Shown here: one piece after another, positions 62,356 to 64,000 of the stretch | Position numbering within the stretch: the first letter of the stretch is position 1 | How the letters are laid out: each line of letters opens with the position of its first letter | Assembly (NCBI GenBank): GCA_016180425.1 | Contig: JACPBF010000006.1 | Location: forward strand, 1-64,000 | Direction: 5' to 3' | Source of the DNA: Elusimicrobiota bacterium | GTDB taxonomy: Bacteria; Elusimicrobiota; Elusimicrobia; 2-02-FULL-39-32 | Length of the DNA: 64,000 bases | Notes under the pieces: generated by a model | Database searches by the model: none | What the model saw: the letters and a program-made list of their open reading frames with translations, nothing else | What the model was told of the DNA's origin: nothing | Program-made: the position numbers and the translations under genes

Positions 62356-63920
62356 TTTGAATTTTTAGAATCTAAGATGGGACAATGGATGATAAAAACG
62401 CTTCCCTCTCCCATTTTAGATTCTACCTCCACCCGCCCGCCATGAACCTCTATCAAACGCTTGACTAAAGCTAAGCCTAAGCCCGCTCCCTCCACTTGTC
62501 CTGTAAAAGATTCTTCAATCTGATAAAACTTTTGAAAAATTTTATCAAACTCTTCGCTGGGAATTCCAGCGCCATTGTCTCTAATAGAAATGCAAATCTC
62601 TAAACTATTGATCATTCCAGAAAGGGTGATATTCTTCTCGTTTTTTGGGTTAAATTTAATCGCATTTTCCATCAGGCACTTAATCACTTCTTTAAACTTT
62701 TCCTGATCTAGCGGCATCATTGGAATTCTATCCAGAGATTCATCCAAAACCAAATTAATTTTCTTCTCCTCCAAAACTGTTTTCATTCCGGCGATAACTT
62801 CTAGGACAATCTTTTTTATTTCACTTTGCCTTTTATTTAATTTCAATTCCTCTGCCTCAATCAGAGAAAATAAAATCAGTTTTTCCACGAGCTGCTTTAA
62901 ATGAATCCCTTGATTATGAATCGCTTCAATCGCTTTTTTAAAGTATGGCTGAAGTTTAGGAAGCTCCTCGTCTTCTAAAAGCATGGGAGTGTATCCCGTA
63001 ATCGCCACTAGAGGGGTTTTTAATTTGTGCGACATTAAAGAAAGAAAATCCCTTTTTAGTTTTTCTTCTTTCTTTTCTAAAGTGACGTCCCTAAGAATCG
63101 TTAAATAACCAATTAACTCTTTTTTTTCTGAAATAATTTTTTTCATTAAACCAGAAAGGATCAAGCTCTTTCCTTCTTTTCGGGTCGCTTCAAAAGTAAT
63201 ATGGTTAGATTCACTTTTGATAAATTGAGCCAGAGGAGGATTGAGAAAAAAATTTTTAAAAATTTCCCAAATATTATTTTTCTCTTCTTCATTAATCGCC
63301 AACAACCTAGAACCAGAGGGGTTGCATAAAAGCAAATTTCCTTTATCCTCTATCAGCAAAGCTCCCTCTGACATCTCAGAAAATATCGTTTCCACTTTTT
63401 CTTTTTCCTGCTTCAAAGAAGAAAATAATCTTGCGTTTTGCAGAGCCACTCCTGCCTGGGATGCGAACGCCTCTAAAACGATTCTATCCTCCTCTGAAAA
63501 GCCAGAGGAGTCTTTCCGATTGATCGCCTGAACCACTCCTAAAATTTTTCCCTGATGCACCATAGGCACACAAAGGATGCTTCGGGTAATAAATTTTGTT
63601 TTATCGTCAGCCCTCCTAGTCCAACGGGGGTCATTGGCAGGATCGTTCACAATTAAAGGCTTATTCTCTTTTGCCACCCAACCAGCAATCCCTTCGCCTA
63701 ATTTCAAACGAATAGTTTTTAAGGTTTGGCCAGCATTTCCTAGAGCAACATCAAAAACTAATTCATTGGTTTTTTCATCCAAAATCAGAAGAGAGCCGGT
63801 CTCAGCGCGCACCACTTCTGCGGCCAGTTCCAAAACAACTTTTAAAAGTTTGTCAATTTCTAAGGTAGAGGAGAGTATTCTGTTGGCTTTAAGAAGGTTT
63901 TCAATGTCTGTTAAATTCAC
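62352..63920 (-). CDS. Soluble GAF-PAS sensor histidine kinase
   Basis: A 522-residue cytoplasmic kinase. GAF at about 15-170 (LGEGIAGWVAKENKPLIVND, SILCVPMVHQGKILGVVQAI), PAS at about 185-285 (MSEGALLIEDKGNLLLCNPS), HisKA with FLSLMSHKLKTPLVAITGY and HATPase at about 400-515 (VIKCLMENAIKFNP; DNGAGI; GAGLGLALVKRLIEVHGG). No partner regulator is adjacent; tldD follows by a 4-bp overlap. Confidence 0.93.
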   Translation of the reverse strand: MNLTDIENLLKANRILSSTLEIDKLLKVVLELAAEVVRAETGSLLILDEKTNELVFDVALGNAGQTLKTIRLKLGEGIAGWVAKENKPLIVNDPANDPRWTRRADDKTKFITRSILCVPMVHQGKILGVVQAINRKDSSGFSEEDRIVLEAFASQAGVALQNARLFSSLKQEKEKVETIFSEMSEGALLIEDKGNLLLCNPSGSRLLAINEEEKNNIWEIFKNFFLNPPLAQFIKSESNHITFEATRKEGKSLILSGLMKKIISEKKELIGYLTILRDVTLEKKEEKLKRDFLSLMSHKLKTPLVAITGYTPMLLEDEELPKLQPYFKKAIEAIHNQGIHLKQLVEKLILFSLIEAEELKLNKRQSEIKKIVLEVIAGMKTVLEEKKINLVLDESLDRIPMMPLDQEKFKEVIKCLMENAIKFNPKNEKNITLSGMINSLEICISIRDNGAGIPSEEFDKIFQKFYQIEESFTGQVEGAGLGLALVKRLIEVHGGRVEVESKMGEGSVFIIHCPILDSKNSK

Positions 63921-63942
63921 GAGATTAGAATGGATGTTCTAG

Positions 63943-64000
63943 CCCGAATAATTCACTTGGTTGTGAGAACTGAGACGAAAAAGACAGCCGTTTTTTCGAA
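63943..64000. repeat. Partial repeat at the window edge, related to family A
   Basis: It starts CCCGAATAATTCACTTGG (15 bp shared with 46838-46852 in reverse) and continues with GAACTGAGACGAAA, like the inner part of family A (GGACTGAGACGAAT). The window ends before a right arm could be seen. Confidence 0.45.

Overview
This 64 kb window is AT-rich, gene-dense chromosome from a Gram-negative-type bacterium. It encodes TonB/ExbBD, a TolC-like outer-membrane protein, a PorV-like barrel and lipoproteins. A single 5,061-codon multidomain gene, the many hybrid two-component proteins, the PorV/sorting-domain set and the rSAM/selenodomain-type glycosyltransferases together suggest an uncultured lineage of the Omnitrophota (OP3) kind. 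That placement is inference. There is no rRNA or universal marker here to test it. No phage, CRISPR array or classical transposase was seen.

Layout. 1-2,015: the edge of a secreted or membrane protein with a PPYA-type signal peptide, a GHKL-ATPase/STAS-like pair, and a long fold-back repeat. 2,010-9,940: a sensor kinase, then an envelope set made of a stand-alone C-terminal sorting-type domain, a PorV-like barrel fused to TPRs, and a large Fn3/Ig surface protein ending in the same sorting-type domain. 10,209-11,603: an AbiE-like toxin-antitoxin cassette with a split antitoxin gene and a palindromic operator. 11,767-19,606: a signalling block (NtrC-type regulator, hybrid kinase, OmpR-type regulator, single REC, divergent REC-kinase) together with a short FtsH-like protease and a lipoprotein. 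19,660-20,314: a TumE/TumA-like toxin-antitoxin pair. 20,412-35,597: the giant gene, divergent from an OmpR-family regulator (35,680). 36,468-41,461: more two-component genes and a TPR/TolC pair. 41,619-53,602: a TMTC-like membrane protein, tRNA-Arg, phosphoglucose isomerase, two glycosyltransferases, CcdA, a His-rich secreted protein, a transglutaminase, citrate synthase and a two-subunit 2-oxoacid:ferredoxin oxidoreductase. 53,773-64,000: an orphan MntA-like gene, an ArsP-type permease with an apparent AUU start, tonB/exbD/exbB, a HEAT protein, cyclophilin, an epimerase, TldD and a GAF-PAS kinase.

The main discovery candidate is the giant protein. It joins two Tiki/ChaN-like domains, a CPBP protease-like membrane domain with all three motifs, a methyltransferase-like domain, a GHKL ATPase, TPRs, a long coiled coil and a fold-type II PLP domain that keeps its lysine. 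A 25-bp box with 11-bp periodic TGTAA repeats lies next to it and recurs at two other divergent intergenic regions, suggesting a small regulon of the adjacent OmpR-type regulator. The intergenic regions carry several families of short repeats, including a fold-back element whose arms change in a compensatory way between copies. No gene-free stretch exceeds about 300 bases; the intergenic regions with visible content are listed.
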